A stretch of 64,000 nucleotides of DNA from Tachypleus tridentatus (lineage: Eukaryota > Arthropoda > Merostomata > Xiphosura > Limulidae), in the NCBI RefSeq assembly GCF_004210375.1, contig NC_134837.1:155351310-155415309 (forward strand), written 5' to 3'. Position numbers and translations under genes: made by a program. The notes beneath the pieces were generated by a model, which did not search any database, was not told the DNA's origin, and was given only the letters and a program-made list of their open reading frames with translations. Positions 1 to 12,899 of this stretch are shown here, one piece after another; position 1 is the stretch's first letter, and every line of letters begins with the position of its first letter.

Positions 1-977
1 ATATTGCCACATGTAGTACTTATGGATTTCTGTGCAAACTATTGAAATGAGTGCTATTAAACGTCATCATCGTTAATTAAATGAATTATATAAATGATGT
101 AGGCTATATTGGAGCGATTTAAACACGACAGCTTTATTTAGATTATACTAAAGGACTGTCAAGACGCACGGCCATCATATAGAGCATGACTGGACGTGGT
201 GATGTTCCAAACTCAACATAACATACTCAGCCTCTGTATACATTAGTTCGTAAAATGAGAAGTCATGTTCGTATTTGTCGAATTAGATAACACACCAGTA
301 GGCATTTGTGGCTGACGCATAGGATAATTAATTATGTGTGTAAGAGTAGCCAGATGGCATAATTCTGTATGATCTGTGCGTGTTCCAAGTTCTAGAGACA
401 GTTGAAAAAATTCTGTAAGTCTTTTTTAAAAAATCCACACGTTTTACGCCATTTCTAACATTGTATTTCTAGTCTTTAATTTGTTCCAACATTTTACAAA
501 AACGCACAGTACACATATGAACATTGTGCATCTGGCTATAATTACAGTTCATTTTCCATTATTCTTCTTCAGAAGAATAAAGGGTTGTGTTTAACGAAAG
601 CGATCGAGTTTTGGGCCTCTTTTGAAACCATTACGACTTTTGTATGTAATCTTGCGTGCTAGCTTCTCAATTAGAATTTATATTCCATTCAAGGACCCCA
701 GTTTACTGAAGGCAAGTTATTTCTTCTTTTACCTTACATCGCCTTCTTTTGAGATTCTCTTATTAAGTTCTACCATCAATAACTTTCTTATATTAATAAC
801 CATTATATTTTAATTCAATCAATTAGTGGAAACACCTTACCTGACCTTTTAGAAAATATAACTTTACTAAAATAGTCTGTATGATACTTAATTCTTTACT
901 TCGGAACTAACGACATAAAATTACATGAAACCACAGAATTTCGCGCAAAGCTTTTGTTTTTTTTGGTTTTTTTTTTG
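1..977. other. Intergenic, nothing recognised
   Basis: AT-rich DNA with chance ORFs only (622-813). The last 42 bases carry the isolated SINE tail at 936-951. Confidence 0.6.
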
Positions 978-1238
978 GAATTTCGCACAAAGCTACTCGA
1001 GGGCTATCTGTGCTAGCCGTCCCTAATTTAGCAGTGTAAGACTAGAGGGAAGGCAGCTAGTCATCACCACCTACCGCCAACTCTTGGGCTACTCTTTTAC
1101 CAACGAAAAGTGGGATTGACCGTCACATTATAACGCCCCCAAGGCTGAAAGGGCAAGTATGTTTGGTGTAACGAGAATTCGAACCTGTGACCCTTAGATT
1201 GCGAGTCTAGAGCCTTAATCACCTGGCCATGCCGAGCC
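978..1238 (-). mobile_element. SINE family 1, full length
   Basis: On the - strand: tRNA-like head (TGGCCAGGTGATTAAGG; box B region TTCGAATTC), conserved middle (GTTGGTAAAAGAGTAGCCC, GATGACTAGCTGCCTTCCC) and tail GCACAGATAGCCCTCGAGTAG..TTTGTGCGAAATTCC. A second, isolated copy of the tail (GAATTTCGCGCAAAGC) sits at 936-951 beyond a T-run. Confidence 0.92.
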
Positions 1239-2017
1239 TATTAGAGAGTGAAAAAAATTAGTATTTGGCAAATAGCACAGATACCCCTTATTGAACACCG
1301 AGGAACGAGAAGAGTTTTGCATCAGAATAAGAAACATATAATGTTTTAAAAAAACAAGAGACCGATATTTTGTCTTTTCGACATTCTGATAGGTTTTATA
1401 TCGACCAACAAATTATTTATTTGTTTGTTTATTTGATACAGTAAGGAATGACGTTTTAAAACCATGGAAATGCAAGTTTTATGCTTTTACACTTTGGATA
1501 CTTCAAGATACTGTTTCGTGCCTGACAAGATTTACTGCATGATGTCCCTTCATTTCCCTGTACAAATATTTTGCATTGTGTAATATTTAGTTCCTTACCA
1601 AGAGTCAAGTATAAACAAGTGGTAGACATGTAGTCTGTTGTGCCACAACTCACATCAGCAGTTACACATCATTGCATCAGTATATCCAAGTGCACATAAT
1701 CCTCCATATTCTATACTGAATATAGTTCATCATGAGTTAATTACTATGAATTTACGGAGGGCTGAGTATGTTATATTAAAATTATTTCTTATATACAAAT
1801 CAGCAAATCATGTAAAAACAACAAATTATTTGAAGTAATGGTTGATCAACATGTATAAATACTACATTTTAAAATCGGCATTCGTAGGTAGTGTGCTGTC
1901 ATTGACAGTTGATAACTTCTGGGAAGGGTATATAAGAGCTATTGCTAATACAAAACATTAATAAAGAATTTCCTTCTACTTTAAGGCATTTGAAAACCAA
2001 GACATATTTATCAATTT
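1239..2017. other. Intergenic, nothing recognised
   Basis: Short overlapping ORFs on both strands (1456-1838) show no family resemblance or coding bias. Confidence 0.6.
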
Positions 2018-2130
2018 GGTTTGTTTTCCTTATAGCAAAGCCACAGCAGGCTATCTGCTGACCCCACCGAGGGGAATCGAACCCATGATTTTAGCGTTGT
2101 GATTTTGTAGACTTACCGCTGTCCAGAAGA
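2018..2130 (-). mobile_element. SINE family 2
   Basis: Short tRNA-related SINE. In + orientation it reads AGCAAAGCCACAGCAGGCTA, CCACCGAGGGGAATCGAACC and TTTAGCGTTGTGATTTTGTA. The box B-like GGTTCGATTCCCC is on the - strand. Confidence 0.85.
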
Positions 2131-3475
2131 GAAATGCAATGAGTAATATCCAAGTTGGGGTAAGAAGGTGTAGTGTCTTGTAACAGGTGAGAATCCACAA
2201 CTACAAAGGTCCGTGACAAAAATCACTCATGTGCTTCAGGGAACAGTATTTAACATACTCAAGAAGAATCTCATCTGGAAAAGTGTCACAAGTCATGTGT
2301 ACAAAAGATTCAATATATATTCAACAATCACATACCTTGATTTTTCCAAGCAGGCTACACATACTCGACCTCAAAAATCCTTTACTCAGGAAGTCAATTA
2401 GAATAATAGTGTATTTACTTGTACAGTCAATGATGGGAGCACAGGTGGTGACATAAACAGGTGTGAGAATACTATGTCCTGTGCCCACAGTGGAAAATTC
2501 TTGAGAGAACAGAGTAGCCAAACGTTATTATTGGATATACCTAGAGCTTTAGGCCCATTCATCCATATCCGAAAAGGCCAGTGAGCTATAAAATTGGCTA
2601 AGTCAACTGGTGCTCAGGGAGGATTAAATAAGGAGCTAAGGAGTCTCATAAATGCAACTAAATAACTCGAGGACGTTTTACAATGAGGACAACAAAAAAA
2701 ACCGCAAAAAGAAAATACAGATGTTTCATATCCTAGTTTAAACTACTAGATATATTGACAATGGGCATCTCTCCTCTGGTATCTTTAATGACACACAAGG
2801 AAATGGATATAGAGGTAAGAAAAGTACACACCAAGCTATCACCAGACACCAGCTGAAATTCTCTATACACTTCGAGGACGTTATCCTGTATTGTTTGTTA
2901 ATATATTTTTTTTTAATTTTATGAAGAATCAAAACAGGATAGAGATTTATCGTTGACGAAGCCACAGATTTAATCTCAATTTGGAAGATAAAATATGATG
3001 CTCACTGAACCATTTGTCGAGTATTTAAGTTTCGCAAAGCTACTTCCTGTTTATTAAAAAAAAAACAGTACAAGCGTTCGGGTAATGTTATGGTGCATGA
3101 CTATAGCTGAATACTATACCTCTCTCTGATGTCAACCATAATGGTGACTACCTGAAAACTAACCTCTCACGGCCTTTAAACACTGTAATAAGATCAGCTA
3201 TAATGGTGCTGTCCAGGAGCTTATCTCTCACATTTTTTGAAAGAAACAGTTATCATATCGAAAACAAAAATACTAATCCAACTGGTTAAAAGTGTAAACA
3301 GGTGGAGTGCGTATAACTTTGGAACTTGATGAAAAAAAAGCATCCAAACGATAGTTACCCGAGAGTACGTCAGTTTTATTTACATTTTTGAGACCACGTG
3401 ATTGAAGACTGGCACTCCTGCCGAAGGAATCAAATTTCACATTGTTTTTTTTTACGATGATTTGTTTGTTTTTTT
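2131..3475. other. Intergenic, nothing recognised
   Basis: Several ORFs of 60-75 codons overlap on both strands, typical of chance frames. No repeat family seen. Confidence 0.6.
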
Positions 3476-3565
3476 AATTTCGAGCAAAGCTATGGAGGGG
3501 GCTATTTATGCTAGCTGTCTCTAATTTAGCAGTGAAAGACTAGAGAGAATGCAGTTGGCCATGAC
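3476..3565 (-). mobile_element. SINE family 1, truncated 3' part
   Basis: Only the tail and part of the middle are present (AATTTCGAGCAAAGCTATGG, CTAATTTAGCAGTGAAAGAC). The tRNA-like head is absent. Confidence 0.8.
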
Positions 3566-3826
3566 AGACTTTTTTGCTTTATTTTATTTTTTTACAATGA
3601 AAAGAACGATGTATCCATACAGAAAATAGATGAACTAAATAATGTTAATCGGGTTTCTTTACATTAAAAAATTTAGGAAACTGAGCACTAAATGGTTACT
3701 TGATTTTAATTACTCTCAGTATTGTTTTTCAAATATTAATTACGTTCAGGTATTATAACTAGACATAAGAAAATGCGGTATAACGTTTTCCTTTATTCAA
3801 GAATCTTTGTTACATTTACATAAGTT

Positions 3827-3990
3827 GTGTTTGTGTTTTTCTTACAGCAAAGCCAAATCGGACTCTCTGGTGAATTTACCGAGGGTAATCAAACCACTGA
3901 TTTTAGTGTTGTAAATCCGTAGACTTACTGCTATACTACGACCTTCCAATTACGAATCTAGCGCCCTAGCCTCATAACTACACCGAGCCA
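3827..3990 (-). mobile_element. Chimeric SINE: family 2 body with family 1-like head remnant
   Basis: Family 2 matter (ACAGCAAAGCCAAATCGGAC, CCGAGGGTAATCAAACC, GTTGTAAATCCGTAGACTTA) is followed by ATTACGAATCTAGCGCCCTA and ACACCGAGCC, which look like the head of family 1. Nested insertion or template switching are both possible. Confidence 0.65.
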
Positions 3991-6559
3991 GGATCGAGCT
4001 GAGCTCGAAAACTTTGAAATCAGTTGGGTGGAAAAAACGTAAACAGTCTAATATAGAAAATGTTAGAGTTTATCAAGATAACGATAGAGTAGAGACTGTT
4101 AATAAGACAAAACCAATGAAGAGATAAGAATAACATCAGAAAAACCTACTTGTAAAGGAATAATCTGCTAACATAAAAGAGACATGTTTCTGTATTTTGC
4201 TCGATTACATGTCTTCTTAACCTTTAACCTTAGACATCCATGAAACTGTTAAGAGGAATTTGACTAACACAAAAAATACTTGGGTTGTCCTACACGTCAT
4301 GGATGACAGTGAACAATACGTAATAAAAATAATTTGTCTACTATGAATTCTATTTCTCTTGGATAGTAACCATAAGCAGCAACTGAAATCTCAAAACTGA
4401 AGACGCAATAATGTGAGATAAATATAATAATAAATTCCAGAATTGTATTAAAATATGACCACGTGCCAGCCTGTAAGTTAAAGAAGGCAATAAAGACAGT
4501 TGATACATGGAAAGACAAAAGTCTCCCAGCACTGTCTCAAAGTATCTACAGCTATATAAAAGGGAGTCTGGAATGAAGATCAGTAAAACAGAAGATTATG
4601 GATGTCTGCTATTCCAAAGATATTGATCATAGGACAACAATGACATTGGCATAATCAAGCACAAACTGATGGATGAAGGGTCTGTTGCAGGGAGAAGCCA
4701 GTGAACTCTGTAAATAGAATCTACCAGAACGTTCATAATACCTGGCATTTGACAAGCTCAGAGATAGATTTGACTACTAACCAGAAAAGGTATAGATCTG
4801 AAGACAAACCTAAAGGAAGATCAGTAGACTGTTAAATTATTCGTGTGACAAAAAGGAGGAAATAACCAGATGAAAGATTAGGAGGAATATAAGGATGAGC
4901 AATCTTGAACATCAATTACATTTTGTCATAAACCAAACCAAAGGGAAGAATTATGGATTGGCAAACTATTATTTTGACAAAGAAAGGAAATCGTTAACTA
5001 ACAGATTGAGAGGTACATAACGTTAAGTAATACTTTATATAAATTAAATTTTTCCAGTGGTTCTGACAATGACTTTTATAATAACTTCATATATCTCATT
5101 TTAAAATGAGATGTCTTCAGGAATGGAGGTGGAGTTGAGACAGATTTCCAGAACCATAAAGAGATAGAAATAAAAACCTGGACAAGTGTAGTAAGTTATA
5201 TATGCATTGCTCCTTTCTGAAAGATAACTTGGACATCTTAATCCAGTATTTGTAAGTGACTGGATTAAAAGAAAGAGGAAAAGACATGAAGAACAAACTG
5301 AAGGATCTATTAAAGCTAAGGACCACAAGGCAAAAGGCCATGTTGATTAACCAAGTGTCCTAAACATTTTCATAAGTAGTCCAGATGAAGACTCATATTT
5401 TTTATTTACTTTGAAAATGAGTATTACAAAAACCGAGAATTATATTTTCTAGATTTTAGTTAGATTTAATTATGTTCAAATCCGTGAATCTCGAGAAAAG
5501 TCCAATAATTCTTTGATAATGGTGTGATATGTTAATCAAGCATGGACTTCTGTCATCTTATGGTTTTATAATATTTAAGTTCATTCTTTGTTCTGGTTAT
5601 TCGCAAATTTCACATTACTCGTGGTCAAGAAACCATTAAATTGGTCTTGTTTCGAGTTACCTTTGTTTCTTTGTTATTTTCCAAGTAGTTAATAGTTGTT
5701 ATCACCCATGGGGCTTCATGCAAATTTGTTAACAACAATGAACTTCAATGGTTCGGGTGATATATAAAAATTACAGTCTCACTTATGTGTAATGAGAATA
5801 AAAATTGATGAGTAAATGCAAGGTTTCTTTGAAACTATTATACTTTGGATTGGCAGTCTAGTATAGAACACTATTGAATATAATCTAATAGGCCTTTATT
5901 GTCAGTAGTCACTCCAGTAATCTAGTGAAAGCAAGAGCCCGACACAGTAAACAGATAGCTTGCACACTGTTCTTTTGTTTAGTGTATAACAAAGATTGTT
6001 CATTTTGTATTCCACCTTGTGTCTAGCCTCATTATATTATTTTATACCAACCCAGTTGGTAAGATTTTTAATAATTATCTATAACACATATCTTAAGCAA
6101 AATTTCATGTTATCTGGTGCGACTATCTAATATAGCTTTAAAATTATTTCAGCTTCTCTTGATTATACTACAGTGTGGACAGCTGGAGAAAATGTTTGAT
6201 TTTGTGACACCAGAATATCATTATTGCAAAGTACTGTGTATGATAAAGCGTATATTGATGCAAACTCTTGTGTTAATAAGTTTGAAAAATCTTTGTGTGA
6301 GATAAAATGAAATTTTTCACTATTCGAAGAACTTAGAAACAAGAGAAAGAGTTGTTTCTCGATAGAAGATCATTTTCTAAGAGAGCTTTTGGATCTAGAA
6401 AACATTATTTTTATGACGTGGAAATTTTGATGATCGTGCAAAAATACGTATTTTCTTTCTATCTTCTGCCACAGGTTCAGAAAGGAGAATTATCAAGATC
6501 TGGTATACACAAAAAGGGTGTTTTCACTTATAGGGTCAACTTCAGTGCAAGGGAAGCAT
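3991..6559. other. Intergenic, possible unrecognised old repeat
   Basis: The stretch 4.3-5.35 kb is A/G-rich on the + strand and contains paired overlapping open frames on the - strand (4297-4532, 5101-5341). It may be a decayed mobile element, but I cannot name one. Palindrome at 5093-5112. Confidence 0.4.
5093..5112. repeat. 20-bp perfect palindrome
   Basis: ATCTCATTTTAAAATGAGAT, perfectly self-complementary. Such sites arise by chance in AT-rich DNA. Confidence 0.6.
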
Positions 6560-7290
6560 AGTTAACGGTCTGGTAATTTGACATCTGGAGAGCCCAAGAT
6601 GCAGTAGAAGATTCTGATTAAGTCTTCCAATTTTACGCTACTCACAGTGTCTCAACTCCAGCTCTGGTCACAGACACCCAGAGAAAAAGTAAAACTAGAA
6701 GTGCCATCAATGAAATTTGTCTGCCAACATTAGCCATGTTGTCAGCAAGTGAGACTAGTTTATCAAATTATAATGTGTGTGGGTCATGGGGCAGTGAAGA
6801 GTCTCCCCAAACTGGGATATATATTCTTGAAGTAGACCTGACCTATAGAAAAGCTTGGGGTTGAGCGAAACCAATGGATGAGTTTTTTACAGTATCTCAC
6901 TGTTCTTGTACCTTTTATAAAAGACCTACTGCTTATTTAAGATATCTCAGTATAGTGTTGGCGAAAAGGTCATGAAATACGATTTATAATACCCTTACAG
7001 TGCTCTATGGATAAGGCTAAGCAAATTTCTACTTAAAATTTGAGGACACGGACAAGGAAGATCAGAAACACTCCTTTAACCAATTTAAAGAAGTTACTGT
7101 ATAGAATGAATAGATTCAGATATAAGCAAAGCAATATTTGATGTTGAATTTACGTGGTCCAGTGCTTGGATTGATCAAGCATTTGGATAAGAAGGAAAAA
7201 GCTGAGATAGTTGTCCTGCTTAATGGTAGACCAGATAAGAAAGCGTCAGATTTAGAAGTGAGAGAAGCTATAAGATTTAGCTGAGTCGTC
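6560..7290 (+). mobile_element. Possible gag-like fossil of an LTR retroelement
   Basis: A stretch reading NLRGPVLGLIKHLDKKEKAE (about 7145-7205), with neighbouring charged matter, recalls the capsid region of Ty3-type Gag proteins. No terminal repeats, protease or RT were seen nearby. If correct it is a short, broken, old remnant. The resemblance is weak. Confidence 0.2.
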
Positions 7291-10200
7291 ATTAGTGACC
7301 ACCTGATCATTATGCATTCCGAGATTTATAAATGATTATACGCAGCTAGGATGATCATTAGGTCAAGTACCCAATGAGTAAAAACACTGAAAATAATTTC
7401 TTTCCAAGCTATTAAATGGTATTTATCAGTGTATAAACTGCATTTTATGATTTTCATTTCATTACTATGAAGCTAAGACAGCTGTTTCCATTAAAGGTAA
7501 TGTTTAGCGCATCACCAATTTTACAACTTGATTTGATAGCTAAGAGCTTGAAAACTCAATTTAAAGGATATTGCGTACCAGAAACCTTGGGAAAATTAAA
7601 AATATATAAACTTCGTACAGTATGTAGAAATTAATATACAAATAAGTACAAGTAATCACTTGTAATTGAATAAGTAACTGTAATAAGTAATTGAATTCAA
7701 TAAACAATTCTGTTGATTTTCAAAACCTATTCAGTGTCAGAAATGAAAATTGTTGCATCTATTCTCTTCTTCATTTACTTAGTGAGTTAACATGTTTTTT
7801 ATTGATTGTAAGCAAAATTATACGTAAGCTAGGCGTACATGCAATTAGTCTGAATTTCTGTTGAAACGTTAGGCCTAAATTTGTTTCAGAGTTTATGTTT
7901 AAAATGTTTTTGTACAATTAGGCCTATAAATGAACGTGAATATAAAAATTTATACAAAAATTAAATTAATTCGTTAGTATTGCATGGACTGAACTTAATA
8001 TTTACCAAATAATACAAAAAAACAAAGGATAGAATAACATACATAGTATGAAAACTATAGCATAAACAATTAAGAAACATTGATTAACACGATAAGGTGG
8101 CTATTGATCACTAGCTGATCAGTGGCCAGATCATTTTACCATAGTTATATAACTGTCAGAAGTCATAACTAATTTTTTACCACTAGATAAACTCGATTCA
8201 CTACATTCAATACGTTAAGACACAAAACATTATCTCAAAGTATATTTGAAACAATTTCTTTTGGTATGTAATTCTTCTGTACTTTTTTTTTTTTCTTTGT
8301 TGATATCATTTTGTCCTTCTGCTTCGTTGCATAATTCTTCTATACATTTTTTATAACTTTCCTGATCTTACCGCGATAAAACTTATTTTTATTTGTAATT
8401 CGTTTGGCATTAATGTCTTCTTTTTTATTTTTTGTATTGTTCTTTTTGGTTTTTTTAGTTTGTTAGTTATTTCTTATACTCCTCTCTCTTTATTCTTGAT
8501 TATATTTCTATATTTAATTAATTTCACCACATTTTAGTTTGTTAGTTATTTCTTATACTCCTCTCTCTTTATTCTTGATTATATTTCTATATTTAATTAA
8601 TTTCACCACATTAGATCATCTTGAAGTTGAGTTGTTTTTTTTTAATAATCATGTTTTTTACACTAGTGTTGTAATGATGTAAATAATTTAAAATTATAAG
8701 TAGTAATAATACACAGCTCTGTTCATTCATTGATAAATAAAATGCATTATTTTTTCCACTATAAGTTTCGTAACTTACATGGTTTCAGCAACAAAGCATA
8801 GATCTAAATTCACAAATAATTAAATACCTCAAAAGAAATTCTAGTTGTTATTCTTCTCATACATATAAATACTTCTTGCATCGCTAGTAGACTATTCGAA
8901 CAAAAAACTAAAAATTTACAGACCTGAAATAACTAACTGAATAATCAAATTATAAGTTCATCTAATTTTGCATATTTCATATCATTCAAATAATTTCCTA
9001 CATTTTATAAATTGTTGCAATCATTATTTGCCATACCCTCATCATAAACGTCAGAAACTCTCCCCATTTCGAAAAATTACAAACATTTTCTTTAAAGCCT
9101 CCTAGTAGTTCAGCGGTTTACAAGTTTCTGGGCTTATGATGTAAAAATTCGATAACCAAGTTACACACAGCACAAATTGCCTATTGGTAGCATTGGCTTA
9201 ACAACTTATAAAACAAAACCTAATTTAGAAAGAAAAAGAAATATTACTCTATCACTGAAAAAAACAAACAAGATTCGAATTCACCGTTAATGGACTACAG
9301 TTTAGCGTAGTGGATAACAAATACCATATGTCTTTAGAAAATGGATCATTGGAAAAAACAACAACTCCTGTCCTACTCCAAAACCGTTAGGTTCAAATCA
9401 CACTGACAGTCCTTCTCAGAGTCATACATTTCAAGATGGCAGTATATTTACAGCAGAAAGTCTTTCGGTCGGGCTTTATTAAGTGTCTAAGTTGATGTCA
9501 TCAGTGTTCTGGGACAAATTGTTCGGAGTACGTAACTTAGATATAACAATTTCTAAATGATAAACGACGGCCAGAGTTTTCCAAACCACATAACTTATGG
9601 AGTTTGTGTTAAGTTTTTCCAGTAAAATAAAGAAATAAACAATTTTGATTAATTAGTAAACATTTATATTTTGAAAATTTGTTATTAGCTGATTTCTCCA
9701 TTACTTTTCACATATAGAAATATCCAAAATAGCATGACGTCGTAATCAAGTGTTCTCCTTTATGGTTATTTATTTTTTTAGACAATAATTACAAACTTAA
9801 AAAAGAAGAGAGTCTAAAATCAATCCGGGAAGTAGATAATTTGATCTTATACTACCCCAAACACAGGGTGTCAAAAGTTATTTTGGCTATCTTCATTTGG
9901 AACTTCTAATAAAATCAGTATTTTTAGGCACATGATTTCCTTTATGCATACATCTAATGTAGATATTTAAATTGCTACATTTTGTTGTATCGTTATACGC
10001 GACAGCCAAGACGTTTGTTATTAGTAACTGGAAGGGTAAGATTATGTTACATTCTTCAATAAAAACTCATTGAACAAGAAATTGCATGATATCTTTTACT
10101 TCAGTTTTGCTTCATATGGGAATATATAAAATGCGTTATGCTTTTCCCACTGTATTTAATTCCCACCATGTTAAGATGATTAAGATATGGTAGATTTGAA

Positions 10201-10296
10201 ATGTATTAGTCACAAATCACTTGACTTTCTTGCAGCAGAAGTCCTTGAAAGTGGGACTGCATAACAGGTTTTGATCTCTTTAATTCTACAACTAGG
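7291..10296. other. Intergenic AT-rich DNA
   Basis: Apart from the 79-bp tandem duplication (8453-8612) and T-rich tracts near 8.3-8.5 kb, I see no gene, SINE or LINE wording. Confidence 0.6.
8453..8612. repeat. Perfect 79-bp tandem duplication
   Basis: TTTTAGTTTGTTAGTTATTT..TTTCACCACATT is present twice at a 79-base spacing with no difference that I can find, implying a recent duplication or an assembly artefact. There is no coding content. Confidence 0.95.
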
Positions 10297-10548
10297 TCCG
10301 CAACAGAAATGTGGTTATGGCTCTCAACTCGTAATCTGAGGGTCACGGGTTGGAATCCCCGTCGCACCAAACATGCTCGCCATGGTGGCGTTATAAGTTA
10401 CGATCAATCCCACTATTCGTTGGTAAAAGAGTAGCTCAAGAGTTGGCGGTGATGACTAGCTGCCTTCTCTCTAGTCTTACACTGCTAAATTAGAGACGGC
10501 TAGCGCAGATAGCCTTGCTGTAGCTTTGCGCGAAATTCAAAACAAACC
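10297..10548 (+). mobile_element. SINE family 1, nearly full length, + orientation
   Basis: Head with CTCGTAATCTGAGGGTCACG and box B GGGTTGGAATCCC, middle GTTGGTAAAAGAGTAGCTCA, tail GCGCAGATAGCC..TTTGCGCGAAATTC then AAAACAAACC. The 5' start is diverged. Confidence 0.9.
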
Positions 10549-10670
10549 TTTATATGTTTCTCGTTATTTCCCCAATTACCTGCTTTTATAAATAGACCTT
10601 TAATTATCGCTCACAGATTTAGCTTTGTAATTTATCGATCATTTAAACCTAAGACTATCACTACTCAATC

Positions 10671-10821
10671 AATTTTAGCAGTGTAAGACTAGTGAAAAGG
10701 CAGCTAATAATTATAACGCCCCCACGGCTAAAAAGGCGAGTATGTTGGTGCGACTGGGATTCAAACCCGCGACCTTCGGATTAAGAGTCGAACGTCTTAA
10801 CACGCTCGGCCATGCCGGGCC
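10671..10821 (-). mobile_element. SINE family 1, internally deleted, - orientation
   Basis: Reads CAGTGTAAGACTAGTG, then jumps to the head (GCCCCCACGGCTAAAAAGGC, GGATTCAAACCCGCGACC, GGCCATGCCGGGCC). It lacks the tail and much of the middle. It lies 122 bases from the + copy, in opposite orientation. Confidence 0.88.
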
Positions 10822-11413
10822 TAACATATAATGGAGTTCACAAAAGTGTAAAGGATGTCACTATTTTAATTTAACTCCTCATATATGCTTTGCACTTTTA
10901 TTATAAGGCACATTATAATAAAAGCTTATGCTTTTTATTTGTGTAAGTAGTCTAATACAAAATAAATGTTCTTATTAGCTTACTCTAGCTGGATTTACTG
11001 TATAAATGTAAAGGAAATCACATGAATTTCTACACCTGCCTTTGCTGATATAATAAGATGGTATATATTTCGATGGTGAGTTTCATATTTGCATTTTAAA
11101 ATAGATAGTGAACAAAGCCAGCAACTAATAAATAACACAGGAAAAAAGGCAACAGAAGGGAAAATTATCTTACAATTTGTTTGCTTTTTGCCTTTCTTTA
11201 TTCTAGTTACAATATAAGCTGGTAAAGGAGACACGTGTAACAAACAGTGATTATCTTTACGAAGGTGGAAAAATATGATGAAATGGGATCTGAGTGCTAG
11301 ATTTTTGGCAAAAGGTTTTTAAGCAGTCATATTTTCAAGAACTGCATAAATCGTACTTGTAGAAGAAGCTTTTTTCACTATTTTCCATTTGAAAAACGGA
11401 TGCTTAAGTAACC

Positions 11414-11689
11414 TGGCTATTTACGCTTGCTGTCTCTAATTTTGAAGTGATAGAATAAAGTTTGGTTTGGTTTGAATTTCGTTCAAAGCTAGATAGACTA
11501 AAAGTAAGGTAGCTAGTTAACACCACCGACCTTCAACTTTCGGACTACTCTTTTTCAACAAATAGGGGAATTAAATATAGAATTTAAACACCTCCAGAAC
11601 TGGAAACTCACACATGTCCCTTGATAAGATTCGAACTCACAACCCGCAAATTGTATGTCTAGGGCATTAACCATCAAACCATGCCTGTG
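11414..11689 (-). mobile_element. SINE family 1, old diverged copy
   Basis: Recognisable blocks are TGAATTTCGTTCAAAGCTAG, AACACCACCGACCTTCAACT, GATTCGAACTCACAACCCGC and CCATGCC. It is more diverged than the other copies, with rearranged tail matter at its start. Confidence 0.7.
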
Positions 11690-12899
11690 TTAGCCACAAA
11701 AACGCTCTCAAAGTTAGTAGAAAACTAGAATAGTATGAAAACTTTCGTATTAAGAATGAAAACCAGTTATTAAATACCATAAGGTGTTAGCCACTAAGTA
11801 ATTAACTGTTTTCAATAATCGGTCACCAATGCATCTTACCGTAACTACTACCTAATTATCAGAATTTATATCTCGAATTTTTCACAAATCTAGTTCACCA
11901 GTTTACCATGTCCAGTATCCTGAGACTTAGTATTTCCTCATAAGATTTAAGCCTTCAAGTCAAAATAAGATCTCATTATTTTAAATTATTTGTTAATATA
12001 TTATTCAACTTTTATTTAGCTTAAAAATTTAATAATTATTATTATGGTATACACTACGAAATAAGTTAAAGAGTCAATATCAAAAAAATATTATTAAAAT
12101 ATATTGTTTATCACATCAAGTTTTAGTTAGATAAGTGCGACAATATTTGCATGAAAAAAGTACAGGTTTGTGGTAGACGGCGTGTTATGCATTATGACTA
12201 ATCAAGCAGGAGAGTAAGAAATTGGGATTACAATGGCAAACAAGTAAAATTGAATTTTGAATACTTCATGATTTGTATTTGAAATGAATAGGTAAGATAT
12301 TCTTGAGCTCTATAAAGCATATAGGTAAGAGTAACTTACTATAAATGAATTGAAGGCAGTTTCTTTTTTTTATTTTGTTTACATTTAAATTTTAGTGCTT
12401 TCTTTTAGCTTGTAATTTTCTCTATTTCAGTTTCACATATTTGACTATTTCAGAGTGGCAACGTTGCAAGTGACCTAATCATATGTTCTGCCATGTGAAT
12501 TATATGTATTAAGTTAGTCTTGAATAAAACTAAACAAGTCGGTGTAAAAATTTAATTTTGAGGAGCAAAAATATTGTTAACTATCACTATCGGTATACTA
12601 CTGCCAAGCAAATCAATAGTTCTAATCAACTCTGTTCTGCTTATTATTTAGAGAGTAAGCTGAGATAGTCAAACACTGAGAATTCTTTAGGTTAATTATG
12701 AGTAAGCAGAATTTTAGAATGGGAATTGGGCTTGTGAAGAATTATATTAGGCAGCTGATTTCAGAATTATGAGATAGGAAACTTATTAAATTTTGTGTTC
12801 CCTTAAATTTTTATAAAGGAATATACAAACATTATACCTCAACCAGAGCACTTAATTTTAAGGGAAAAATATTGATGTAAAAGATATTTTAATTTGTGA
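11690..12899. other. Intergenic AT-rich DNA
   Basis: No gene or repeat recognised. This is the start of the long SINE-free stretch. Confidence 0.6.
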
